Shown here in pieces: positions 7,279-14,575 of a stretch of DNA of 64,000 bases. Positions within the stretch are counted from its first letter, which is position 1; each line of letters begins with the position of its first letter. Both the position numbers and the translations under genes were made by a program. Location: positions 1 to 64,000 of the forward strand of contig JAIRVP010000044.1 in assembly GCA_031253835.1 (NCBI GenBank), given 5' to 3'. The stretch comes from Burkholderia sp. Lineage in GTDB: Bacteria > Pseudomonadota > Gammaproteobacteria > Burkholderiales > Burkholderiaceae. The notes beneath the pieces are model-generated. The model saw only the letters and a list, made by a program, of their open reading frames with translations. It was not told the DNA's origin and ran no database searches.

Positions 7279-8348
7279 TTTTTTGATGAAAGTGCGCGTA
7301 AGTTAACTGACATTTGATCAAAAAAGCCCTCTGGCCAGTGGTCGAGTCTCCCATCGTCGAGCACCTTTATTTCTGATACATCAGTTTCTGTCGCGGAAGA
7401 TTTCTTGAAGTATTTTATCTGGACATCAGTGGGTGTGACGCCTGGGTCGTGCTTGGTGGCAAGCCGTATTCCATCCAAAACGTGATCACTATGAGTTTCG
7501 ACGATCGTTTGTATTCCTGACGCTGCAGCTATGGTTATCAGTCGTCCCAAGACGGTTTGTCCACGCGGATGGAGGTGGGCTTCCGGATTTTCGATAAGTA
7601 GAAGTGATTTTTGCGAATTAAGCAATGCGAACCACTCCTTAACTCGCCAATCTGAATCGTCGTCGCCCATAGATCCCGACATGGTCAGAATGCATAGGAC
7701 AATCGGCAGCACATAGCTGATGCCGAAACCTGAGTTGGTAGGGCGCAAATCGTCTATTGCTGTGTATGACGAATCATATTTGCGCTCAACTTCAAAATTT
7801 AGTTTTACGCCGGGTGAGATTTCTCCCATCCAATGGCTCAGTTGATGTTTTAATGTTGCGCTCGCCGAATTGGGGTGGCGAAGAGGTTCTGCAACTATGA
7901 TGTTTTCGAGTACGGAAGCATAGTATGCCGAAAATTCACCATGAATTCCGACGGTCAGGGCCGCAGCATCTTCGCGCATTATTGGTAGTTGTACCCGCGG
8001 GCCATATCGATCGGCGGATATGAACTGAGTAAAGGGCGCCCCATCTCCGCCCTGAAATTCGAAGCCTGTTTCCTTAAGTTCAAGTTTTGTAGTCGTCGAG
8101 TCACTCAAGTTCAGCTCGATTAGTATCGGCTCCCCTGGTGCAGTGAAGCTTGATTTTAATGCGCTGAATCCGCCGAGCCCATCAATGTATGGGCTTTCGG
8201 AATTTTGACCGGCAACAGACATTCTGACGGCCTGCATGAAGCTGCTTTTTCCGGAATTATTTAATCCTGCTAGAACTGTCAACTTACCCAGGGAAATGGA
8301 TTTGTCTTTGAATGCTTTAAATCCGACCAGTCGCACATTCGTTATCAT
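7275..8348 (-). CDS. AAA ATPase with DUF3696-like C-terminus
   Basis: This 357-residue protein is an ABC/SMC-like AAA ATPase of the AAA_15/AAA_21 type. Walker A is GLNNSGKSS (residues 28-36), with a signature-like NSGFGISYVLP at about 205-215. Walker B is LLLIENPEAHLHP at about 249-261 with Glu254, and the H-loop is ETHSDHV at 284-290. The C-terminal VLDDGRLDHWPEGFFDQ segment is the hallmark I associate with DUF3696. Such ATPases, often in OLD- or Septu-like contexts, drive or gate phage-defence effectors. There is no fused TOPRIM nuclease, so any nuclease activity must come from a partner. It is coupled by ATGA overlaps to both neighbours. Confidence 0.85.
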   Translation of the reverse strand: MITNVRLVGFKAFKDKSISLGKLTVLAGLNNSGKSSFMQAVRMSVAGQNSESPYIDGLGGFSALKSSFTAPGEPILIELNLSDSTTTKLELKETGFEFQGGDGAPFTQFISADRYGPRVQLPIMREDAAALTVGIHGEFSAYYASVLENIIVAEPLRHPNSASATLKHQLSHWMGEISPGVKLNFEVERKYDSSYTAIDDLRPTNSGFGISYVLPIVLCILTMSGSMGDDDSDWRVKEWFALLNSQKSLLLIENPEAHLHPRGQTVLGRLITIAAASGIQTIVETHSDHVLDGIRLATKHDPGVTPTDVQIKYFKKSSATETDVSEIKVLDDGRLDHWPEGFFDQMSVNLRALSSKK

Positions 8349-9526
8349 GGCTTGAATTTGTTAACTAGTGTAACTAATTTGTTGTATCGATTTTTTACGC
8401 CGAGTATGTCGCCGCTATGGCGGCCAATGGCATTTATAAAATCGTCGTCTTCGTCTAGGAGTTTAAAATAATCATTCAAAAGTGCGTCACGATTATTGAA
8501 TACGGAGTCGTAAAATTCATCGTTGATCCGTGAAAAGCAATACATCCATATTTCAAACAGTGATTTGTTGATGGGGGTTTTTCTTTGGTTTGCGCGGGAG
8601 CGCCTGAAGGCCTGCTCGCCAAAAATCTTGTTGCTTCTGATTAGTGCTTTCTCAAAGCGGCGTGTAACACGTTTGCGGTCGTACTGTAGATCTTCTCCCA
8701 AATCCAAGTCGCCATTGATCCATCTCATTGTGTCCGACAAGAATGAATCCATGTCGCCGCGGAAACTTTGCCAGCCTCGAGAGTTGAAGGCGATATATCG
8801 CATGATAAGTTCACGACCTGCCATGCGATTATCTTGTATTGTATCGCCAATGACTGATTTATAAGTACTCGAAGTAACCAATTCTCGCAGAAGGTCGGTT
8901 GCCTCTCCTTGATATAGAGCGTGGCGAATCTCTTGGGCTGATAACCTCATGCCGCCGGTGTTGATTCTTTTAAAGATATTCCGCTTTACTTTTTCGGGTG
9001 TGTCTGGATTGATGATCGTAAATGAGAGTTCGGCCTCCATTATGTTATTTATAATGCGAGGCATCTTCATCTTCTTTTCTATGTCGAAGAAGGTCTTTCC
9101 GTCAAATCTGTCCGCCCAAAATTCGAGTCCTTTTAGCTCAAATCCTTTCCCGTCTTCATCTGGCCCAAGGATAAAATCGCGGATAGTTGTCAGGCGTTGC
9201 AACCCGTCCACGACTTCCCAGACCCCTAGCTTGTCTTCCGAGACGTAAAACATGGGGAGTGGAATTCGCAGCATCATCGACTCGATCAGCAGGCTCTTCC
9301 GCTCGTCGTCCCACACATAGTTTCGTTGAAAATTCGGGGCAAGTTGAATGGTTGAGTTCTTGATTCGCCGGAGGACGGTATCTAGCGCAACAACTTTCGA
9401 AGACAAGGAAATGGATGCCGGATCGAACGGTTCGTGAGTGTGAAAGAGCTCAATCTCCTGCTCGACGCCGGAACCTACACCCTCGTCGGCCAGCTCTTCT
9501 CGTAGTACGGTCGATTTGTCGTTCAC
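8345..9526 (-). CDS. DUF262 (GmrSD N-terminal/ParB-like) protein
   Basis: This is the first gene of the cassette. It carries a DUF262 domain, the ParB/sulfiredoxin-like fold also found in the GmrS half of GmrSD and in other defence proteins. The marks are NFQRNYVWDDERKSLLIES, then LPMFYV, then VVDGLQRLTT (the usual form is DGQQR) and FKRINTGGMRLSAQEIR. The C-terminal half lacks the DUF1524 HNH nuclease, so this is a DUF262-only protein of about 393 residues. I chose the GTG at 9526 because AGGA lies 8 bases before it; an ATG at 9583 would add 19 residues without a visible ribosome-binding site. It overlaps the ATPase start by four bases. Confidence 0.85.
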   Translation of the reverse strand: MNDKSTVLREELADEGVGSGVEQEIELFHTHEPFDPASISLSSKVVALDTVLRRIKNSTIQLAPNFQRNYVWDDERKSLLIESMMLRIPLPMFYVSEDKLGVWEVVDGLQRLTTIRDFILGPDEDGKGFELKGLEFWADRFDGKTFFDIEKKMKMPRIINNIMEAELSFTIINPDTPEKVKRNIFKRINTGGMRLSAQEIRHALYQGEATDLLRELVTSSTYKSVIGDTIQDNRMAGRELIMRYIAFNSRGWQSFRGDMDSFLSDTMRWINGDLDLGEDLQYDRKRVTRRFEKALIRSNKIFGEQAFRRSRANQRKTPINKSLFEIWMYCFSRINDEFYDSVFNNRDALLNDYFKLLDEDDDFINAIGRHSGDILGVKNRYNKLVTLVNKFKP

Positions 9527-10492
9527 GTTATCGGTCCTCGTGGGCAGCTGGCTGCGAGCCTCGCTGGCCAGCCACATATGCAATCGGTAATGTTAGCTCA
9601 TATCTAGCGCGTACCAGAGGGCAGCCGAAGTTACGAACTGCGGTGACTCTGCGGTCCCCAGAGTCTCCTTCGAACGGATGAGGAGGGCATCAGTGGCGCG
9701 TACGGGTAACAAGACACCCTGCGGATATAGATTCGGCGCGGCGAAACGAGGAGTGCGGCAGTGTCCCTGGCTGTCGTTCTTCCGTAGGGAGCGACTGTTT
9801 CGCTGAGAGGATCGGCAACTCCGAACTTGTGCACGCCGTGATTTCTGATGCGAGTGCAGCAACGCGCTCGGTCAGTTCGTTGCACCGGTGAGTGTGCCAG
9901 TTTGCTGCGTTGGGGATGTTTCACGGGCGAATAGGCCAGCGTAAAACCAGTGTTGCTGACGGCACGGCGCATCGGACTAGAGCGTTTCGCGGCGTCTTTT
10001 GAGGGCCGTTCGAACGTATCCCCAGAAGCGACATAACAGCGCTTATGTCAGATTTCGTGGCTTGATCGTCATAGAGATGACGTCGTGCGTAATGATGAAT
10101 CGGACCACGGTGGCGAATCGCGACGGGCCCGCCGTGTCGCGCGCAGCAGACGGCGGTCGCTTGGAGGGGTTATTTGGTCGCGCTTGCTGCCGGCTACCTA
10201 CGGTCCCGACGTGTCCCGCACACACTGCGGGCACAAGTCGATATCCATCATCGCCCCGGCACCGAATGCCGAGAAATAGAAGCGCCAGGATTCGGCGCTA
10301 AGCTCCTCGTGCCATGCCCGCTGGTCCTGCATATTCCGCTCGGCTACAGTCGCACGAGACGGGTGTTGTGCCAAGCGATGCCGACACCGTGTCAAATTTC
10401 GTTCGGGGTGCGCGCCAGTAGTGAGGTTATTTGGTCGCGCCGCGCGCGATGCCGGCGGTGAAAACGTCGCTTTCGAGGGGCTAGGCAGTCGG
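9527..10492. other. Region upstream of the cassette without a clear gene
   Basis: This stretch must contain the cassette promoter (near 9540-9650), but no good -35/-10 pair stands out. Open frames on both strands lack ribosome-binding sites and have unlikely composition. A minus-strand frame ending at 10198 has a plausible C-terminal 44 residues (from an ATG at 10332, with MMDIDLCPQC) and might be a tiny gene or a remnant. A 16-base direct repeat is listed separately. Confidence 0.4.
10168..10440 (+). repeat. Pair of 16-base direct repeats
   Basis: GGTTATTTGGTCGCGC occurs at 10168-10183 and again at 10425-10440, identical and in the same orientation, with the starts 257 bases apart. A GCCGGC follows each copy at slightly different distance. 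It could be an operator, a recombination site or the trace of a small duplication; I cannot tell which. Confidence 0.6.
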
Positions 10493-10521
10493 CGTATGCT
10501 TATAGCAAAGGAGAGCATACG
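10493..10521 (+). promoter_or_regulatory. Inverted repeat enclosing the ribosome-binding site of the next gene
   Basis: CGTATGCT (10493-10500) and AGCATACG (10514-10521) form a perfect 8-bp inverted repeat. The loop holds AAAGGAG (10507-10513) and the ATG follows immediately. In RNA this would put the Shine-Dalgarno sequence in a 13-base loop; in DNA it could be an operator. Either suggests tight control of the small gene. Confidence 0.6.
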
Positions 10522-10761
10522 ATGTCCGCTGACAAGCTGGGTCGTTTCATGGCAAGCCCCGAGTTTCTGGCACGCGCGAACGCTGCTATCGCTAGGTCTG
10601 TGCACGAACTGGAGATGAAGGGTATCCGGCCCGTGTATTTCGATCGAGACGCGGGACGAATTGTGGGTGCAGACGCATCGCGCAAAAACGGCTCTCGTGA
10701 GGGGCGATGCGTTACCGATATATTGAAGCGCGAAGCAAACCCAAAGGAGGGCGGGGAATGA
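10522..10761 (+). CDS. Small hypothetical protein (79 aa)
   Basis: This small soluble protein has no family I can name. It has a strong ribosome-binding site (AAAGGAG, 8 bases before the ATG) and protein-like content: an N-terminal helix (KLGRFMASPEFLARANAAIARSVHELEMKG) and a segment resembling a short beta hairpin (PVYFDRDAGRIVGA), then a basic tail. It sits behind the inverted repeat at 10493-10521. A 48-codon frame starts at its stop codon in an ATGA overlap. A regulatory or antitoxin-like role is conceivable from size and context but nothing in the sequence proves it. Confidence 0.6.
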   Translation: MSADKLGRFMASPEFLARANAAIARSVHELEMKGIRPVYFDRDAGRIVGADASRKNGSREGRCVTDILKREANPKEGGE

Positions 10762-11115
10762 GCGACAACGGGGTCGCGCTTGTCAGAGCTTTGACGACCT
10801 GCGCCTCCGTGGTCTGCTCGTTGTGGTACTCCTCCCTGACTGCCACGATGTCCGGGGGGGGGCCGGGCAGCTCGACGCCGAGCGGGTCGGACGGCGATGT
10901 CTGAGCCGCTGTCAGGGGGGGGGCGCAGCGAGCAGCCCAAAGAGGTAGCCCCACACCTCTGGCTCGACGCTATCGCCCGGTCTGGACGCCTGTAGCGGAT
11001 ACTGGAGGCGCTCCTCGGTCATGAGCAGCGGGTCTTCAAGCTCGAGCGCGAGGTCGCTGTCCGTCGAGAGCGTTTGCAGCGGGTGCCGGCGAGCGGCGAC
11101 AATGGCTGTAGCCAT
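10712..11115 (-). pseudogene. Possible frameshifted gene across two nine-base C tracts
   Basis: Reading the minus strand from the ATG at 11115 gives a protein-like frame (MATAIVAARRHP through EPEVWGYLFGLLAAP) that stops inside a run of nine C (plus-strand G9 at 10915-10923). With one extra base in that run, it continues in a second protein-like frame through SPSDPLGVELPGPPP, across another nine-C run (10854-10862), to DIVAVREEYHNEQTTEAQVV and a stop at 10712. The joined product would be about 134 residues. This fits a gene broken or switched at a homopolymer, or a sequencing-length error. The family is unknown. Confidence 0.35.
10758..10904 (+). CDS. Possible tiny coupled gene (48 aa)
   Basis: An open frame begins with the ATG that overlaps the stop of the 79-residue gene (ATGA). 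The predicted peptide has a hydrophobic stretch (LTTCASVVCSLWYSSLTATM) that could span a membrane, followed by a glycine/serine tail encoded in part by a G9 tract. The overlap and gene order argue for translation by coupling. Against it, the opposite strand carries an equally plausible broken gene over the same bases. Confidence 0.3.
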   Translation: MSDNGVALVRALTTCASVVCSLWYSSLTATMSGGGPGSSTPSGSDGDV

Positions 11116-11315
11116 GATCGATCTTCTATCAGATCGGTTGTGGTCAGGCTTGCTGGCCGGTGGCTGCCGGCCGGTAAGCCGCTTTAGCGTATGTGCTTGG
11201 GGCCAACTCCATCCACGGTCACTTTTCGGCGGGAAGGTGCAAGGCCGGCTCGGTGTGCCGTGCATTCCCAAATATCCTTGTCGCTAGGCGCAGGTGTTTG
11301 CATTAGGGCCACCCG

Positions 11316-12335
11316 TCACCCCAGCTTTTTCGCAAGATCTGTTGCCCTCGGGTGGTAGTAGCGTTTCAGCATTTGGACCGTCTTATGGCCAGTCACCGCC
11401 GATAGCTCCAAAACGTTATCGAGGCGTTCGCTGATCCGACTGGTTGCTTCGTGTCGAAGATCGTGGAAATGAAGGTCGTCGATTCCCGCGCGCTCGCACG
11501 CGCGTGTGAACGCTTTCTTCAGTGCTTCGGGCGAGATCGGGAATACGTGCCCACTGATGTGACGGGGCAGTGCGGATAACGTGGCGACGGCACGGCTGGA
11601 TAGTGGTACGTCACGTGCTTCTCCATTCTTTGTGTCGTGCAGCCTGACGTAGCAAGCGTCGAGAAATACATCCGACCATCGCAGCGAAAGGATTTCGCTG
11701 CGCCGCATCGCCGTCTCGATCGCTATGGTGACGACTGGGTGTACCCAGCGGTTTCGGCAACCCCCCGGCTCAAATCGGCCTTCGCTGTTCCGTGGACTGG
11801 GCAGAAGCTCGGCAAGCAGCTGGCGCTCTTCGCTCAGCGACAGCCGACGACTCCGGGCGCGGTTTTCGCGCGGGCGACGAATGACTGATACGGGATTGGT
11901 TTCGAAGTGCACCGACCATTCGCGTCTCGCCACGTTCAGGACGTGGCTGATCAAATTGAGATCACGATTCACACTTGAGCCCGATACTTCAGTCAAACGG
12001 CGATCACGATAGTCGGCGAGGACTTTGCTGCTGAGGGCAGTGATCTTGTATTGAGCGAGCGCGTCTTTCCGGAGCTTTCTGATTCGTAATATTTCGCCGG
12101 CACCGCCTTTCTTGTGCGGTGAAACCTCATCGGCGTACCGCTTCAAAAGATCGTCAAGGGTGTTGCGTTCAGCCTCTGTCCGGTCGACGAAGAGGCCTCG
12201 ATCCATTTCGGACTCCAGTCGGCGTGCCCACGCCTCAGCGTCGCCCTTGGTGTCGAACGTACGTGTTTGTTCGGGATAGCCTTGACGGCGAACTGCCGCC
12301 CGCCAGTAGCTCCCGCGCTTCCAGATGGATGCCAT
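11316..12335 (-). CDS. Tyrosine-family site-specific integrase
   Basis: This 339-residue protein is the integrase of the element. It has an N-terminal basic beta segment (MASIWKRGSYWRAAVRRQGY), a core-binding region at about 55-155 and a complete catalytic domain: Arg211 (AMRRSEI), Lys236 (DTKNGEAR), His291 and Arg294 (HDLRH), His317 (TGHKTV) and Tyr326 (RYYHP). It starts 163 bases from the att repeat in the intact tRNA-Val and reads away from it, which is typical for tRNA-targeting integrases. It should recombine the 46-bp att copies to insert and, with a directionality factor (perhaps the AlpA-like protein), excise the element. Confidence 0.95.
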   Translation of the reverse strand: MASIWKRGSYWRAAVRRQGYPEQTRTFDTKGDAEAWARRLESEMDRGLFVDRTEAERNTLDDLLKRYADEVSPHKKGGAGEILRIRKLRKDALAQYKITALSSKVLADYRDRRLTEVSGSSVNRDLNLISHVLNVARREWSVHFETNPVSVIRRPRENRARSRRLSLSEERQLLAELLPSPRNSEGRFEPGGCRNRWVHPVVTIAIETAMRRSEILSLRWSDVFLDACYVRLHDTKNGEARDVPLSSRAVATLSALPRHISGHVFPISPEALKKAFTRACERAGIDDLHFHDLRHEATSRISERLDNVLELSAVTGHKTVQMLKRYYHPRATDLAKKLG

Positions 12336-12384
12336 TGATGCTCCAGACTATGTGGTTCTTGTTGCGTCTGGGCTTATTGTCTGA

Positions 12385-12402
12385 GTGCGCCACTTTTGCG
12401 CC
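12385..12402 (+). repeat. Possible integrase arm-type site, integrase end
   Basis: GTGCGCCACTTTTGCGCC is the partner of 2008-2025 (16 of 18 identical, same orientation) and has the same TGCGCC doublet. It lies between the integrase start and the att repeat. An adjacent tandem AAGTTCG pair (12411 region) may be part of the same binding array. Confidence 0.45.
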
Positions 12403-12430
12403 AAAAGGCTAAGTTCGCCAAGTTCGGCTG

Positions 12431-12465
12431 CAAAGAAAAAGGCCCTCGGCTTACGCCTGAGGGCC
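12431..12465 (-). terminator. Terminator downstream of the intact tRNA-Val
   Basis: On the minus strand a GGCCCTC...GAGGGCC hairpin (plus 12441-12465) is followed by TTTTTCTTTG. It lies just inside the element, after the tRNA 3' end, so the element supplies a replacement terminator for the tRNA it has interrupted. The displaced original appears to be at 1795-1835. Confidence 0.8.
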
Positions 12466-12498
12466 TTTGTTCTTCGGGCTTCACACACCGATGAATCC

Positions 12499-12544
12499 TT
12501 GGTGGGCGGTACTGGGATCGAACCAGTGACCCCTGCCGTGTGAA
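12499..12544. repeat. Attachment-site repeat inside the intact tRNA-Val
   Basis: Identical over 46 bases to 1843-1888. It covers the 3' part of the tRNA from the CCA end to the anticodon loop, so crossover here rebuilds a full tRNA and integration is harmless to the host. Confidence 0.92.
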
Positions 12545-12574
12545 GGCAGTGCTCTACCGCTGAGCTAACCGCCC
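12500..12574 (-). tRNA. tRNA-Val (anticodon CAC)
   Basis: The minus strand gives a complete 75-base tRNA with encoded CCA. The acceptor stem is GGGCGGT with ACCGCCC, and the anticodon stem CTGCC/GGCAG encloses loop TTCACAC, which places CAC at positions 34-36. The T-arm is TTCGATC within a CTGG/CCAG stem. It reads GTG codons, frequent in this GC-rich genome. Its 3' part is the integration site of the neighbouring element. Confidence 0.96.
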
Positions 12575-12586
12575 AAAGAAGCTGAA

Positions 12587-12615
12587 ATTATGTCAGAGCT
12601 TTTGGGGTTCGTAAA
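12587..12615 (-). promoter_or_regulatory. Promoter of tRNA-Val
   Basis: On the minus strand TTTACG (12615-12610) and CATAAT (12592-12587) are separated by 17 bases. The -10 element lies 12 bases before the mature tRNA 5' end. The match is four of six and five of six to the sigma-70 consensus. Confidence 0.65.
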
Positions 12616-12655
12616 GCCCTTTCTGCAAATTTTTTCAGTCTCGCGCAACGATCGG

Positions 12656-13138
12656 TCAGCCGGCCGTCGACGGCTCGACGAGATCGAGGATCGATCCGTC
12701 GCGCTTGAGCGTCGCGAGCACGATGCTCGAGTTGATCGACATCACGCCCGTCGCGCGGTGCAGCCGGTTGATCACGAAATCCGAATAGTGATCGAGATCG
12801 CGTGCGCGAACCGTCAGCACGTAGTTCGACCCGCCCGTGACGATCTGCGCCGCGATGACTTCCGGCCACTCCTGGATCGCCGCCACGAACCGGTCGTGCC
12901 ACTCGGGTACGTCCGGCCGCATCGACACATGCACGAGTGCCTCGAACGCGACGCCGACCTTCTTCGGCTCGATCGCGCAGCGATACCCGGCAATGGCGCC
13001 GCGCTCCTCCAGCAGCTTCACGCGCCGCAGGCATGCCGACGGCGACAGCGCGACCGCGTTCGCGAGGTCCTGATTGCTGATGCGTCCGTCCCGTTCGAGG
13101 TGCCGGAGGATCCGCATGTCGGTTCGATCCAGGGTCAT
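12656..13138 (-). CDS. Lrp/AsnC-family transcriptional regulator
   Basis: This 160-residue regulator has an N-terminal winged helix-turn-helix (DRTDMRILRHLERDGRISNQ, then LANAVALSPSACLRRVKLLEE) and a C-terminal RAM/AsnC ligand-binding domain (EVIAAQIVTGGSNYVLTVRARD). Proteins of this family usually sense an amino acid and control nearby metabolism genes as dimers or octamers. It is divergent from the aromatic-type aminotransferase gene with 104 bases between starts. The simplest reading is that it regulates that gene and the linked ridA, porin and permease genes in response to an amino acid. Confidence 0.93.
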   Translation of the reverse strand: MTLDRTDMRILRHLERDGRISNQDLANAVALSPSACLRRVKLLEERGAIAGYRCAIEPKKVGVAFEALVHVSMRPDVPEWHDRFVAAIQEWPEVIAAQIVTGGSNYVLTVRARDLDHYSDFVINRLHRATGVMSINSSIVLATLKRDGSILDLVEPSTAG

Positions 13139-13242
13139 TTCGCAGAATCCGGTGAATATTGAGATTGGATCCGCAGACTCTACTGCAATCGGGCCGGTTC
13201 GTCATCGAAAAGTGAAGCCCATTCTATTTCGTCCTCGATAAC

Positions 13243-14544
13243 ATGCGCCCCATGTCCCGATCGTCCATCCCGACGCAACGTGATGCCGCCGGTCGTGCCG
13301 CCGCCTTCAACCTCTACCGTCATTTCGCCATGTACGAACACATTCCCGCCTACCCGGGCGATCCGATCCTGTCGCTGTTCCAGGCATTCCAGCAGGATGC
13401 CCATCCGCACAAGGTCAACCTGAGCATCGGCCTCTACTACGACGACGCGGGCCGGATTCCGGTCCTCGACAGCACGCGCATCGCCGCCGCGCGGCTGCGC
13501 GAAGCCGGCGCGCCGCACGCGTATCTGCCGATGGAAGGGCTCGCCGCGTACCGGCAGGGCGTGCAGCGCCTCGTGTTCGGCGACGACTGCGCGGCGCTCG
13601 CGGAAGGGCGCATCGCGACGTTGCAGACGCTCGGCGGCTCGGGCGCGATCCGGCTCGGCGCGGAATTCGTGAAGCGCTATTTCCCCGACAGCGCGATCTG
13701 GATCAGCGATCCGACGTGGGACAACCATCGCGTGATCTTCTCGGCCGCCGGCCTCGACGTGCACACGTATCCGTACTACGACGCATTGCGCAACGACATC
13801 CGCGTCGACGCGATGCTCGCCACGCTCGATGCGTTGCCGGCGCGCAGCGTCGTGCTGCTGCAGCCGTGCTGCCACAACCCGACGGGGCTCGACCTCGGCC
13901 GCGACGCCTGGCGCGCGGTGATCGACGTGCTCGTGCGGCGCGGACTGATTCCGTTCCTCGACATGGCGTACCAGGGGTTCGGCGACGGTCTCGCCGACGA
14001 CGGCTGGGCCGTGCGCGCGATCGTCGATGCCGGGCTGCCCGCGATCGTCGGCAATTCGTTCTCGAAGAACTTCTCGCTGTACGGCGAGCGCGTCGGCGGG
14101 CTGTCGGTCGTCTGCGCGAACGCGGGCGAGGCCGCGACGGTGCTGAGCCAGTTGCAGGCCGGCGTGCGCCGCACCTATTCGAGCCCGCCGCTGTTCGGCG
14201 CGCAGCTCGTGTCGACCGTGCTGAACGACGACGCGCTGCGTGCGCGCTGGGAGGGCGAGGTCGCGCAGGTGCGCACGCGCATCAAGCGGATGCGCGGCGA
14301 ACTGAAGGCGCGGCTCGATGCGCGGCTGCCGGACCGCGCGTTCGACGCACTGGTCGCGCAGCGCGGGATGTTCAGCTATACGGGCATGGCCGCGACCGAC
14401 GTCGACCGGTTGCGCGCATCGCACGGCGTCTATCTGCTGCGCTCGGGCCGCATGTGCATCGCCGGCCTGAACGATGCGAACGTCGACCACGTCGCGAACG
14501 CGATCGCCGATGTGCTCGGCGGCGCGGCGCGGCTGGCCGCCTGA
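13243..14544 (+). CDS. Class I aromatic/aspartate-type aminotransferase
   Basis: This PLP enzyme of the aspartate/tyrosine aminotransferase (TyrB/AspC) group is 433 residues as drawn. The conserved segments are YEHIPAYPGDPILSL at the N-terminus, LQTLGGSGAIRLGAEF, LLQPCCHNPTG, and NSFSKNFSLYGERVGGL with the PLP lysine. The C-terminal RMCIAGLN binds the substrate carboxylate. It moves amino groups between aromatic or acidic amino acids and 2-oxoglutarate. Family members normally begin near MYEHIPAYPGDP, so the ATG at 13330 is a credible alternative start that would remove 29 residues. It is followed 31 bases later by a RidA gene, which removes reactive enamine/imine products of PLP chemistry. 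Confidence 0.9.
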   Translation: MRPMSRSSIPTQRDAAGRAAAFNLYRHFAMYEHIPAYPGDPILSLFQAFQQDAHPHKVNLSIGLYYDDAGRIPVLDSTRIAAARLREAGAPHAYLPMEGLAAYRQGVQRLVFGDDCAALAEGRIATLQTLGGSGAIRLGAEFVKRYFPDSAIWISDPTWDNHRVIFSAAGLDVHTYPYYDALRNDIRVDAMLATLDALPARSVVLLQPCCHNPTGLDLGRDAWRAVIDVLVRRGLIPFLDMAYQGFGDGLADDGWAVRAIVDAGLPAIVGNSFSKNFSLYGERVGGLSVVCANAGEAATVLSQLQAGVRRTYSSPPLFGAQLVSTVLNDDALRARWEGEVAQVRTRIKRMRGELKARLDARLPDRAFDALVAQRGMFSYTGMAATDVDRLRASHGVYLLRSGRMCIAGLNDANVDHVANAIADVLGGAARLAA

Positions 14545-14575
14545 GTTTCCCGATTCCGATCCGAAGGAGGACACG

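Larger units (their letters stand above)
1843..12544. mobile_element. Integrated plasmid- or satellite-like element in tRNA-Val
   Basis: A 10.7-kb element is bounded by exact 46-bp direct repeats derived from the tRNA-Val 3' end. Its integrase gene starts 163 bp from the intact tRNA copy, the standard layout for tRNA-targeting tyrosine-recombinase elements. Inside are an AlpA-like protein, a TrfA-like replication initiator with iterons, a second small recombinase, a three-gene DUF262/AAA/unknown cassette and several small unrecognised genes. Many parts, above all 6.4-9.5 kb, are visibly richer in A and T than the backbone. No relaxase, transfer gene or capsid gene is visible, so it would need a helper to move between cells. 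Confidence 0.9.

Noticed and set aside
9593..9972. Minus-strand frames upstream of the DUF262 gene
   Set aside because: No ribosome-binding site, no recognisable protein features, and they cover the place where the cassette promoter must be.
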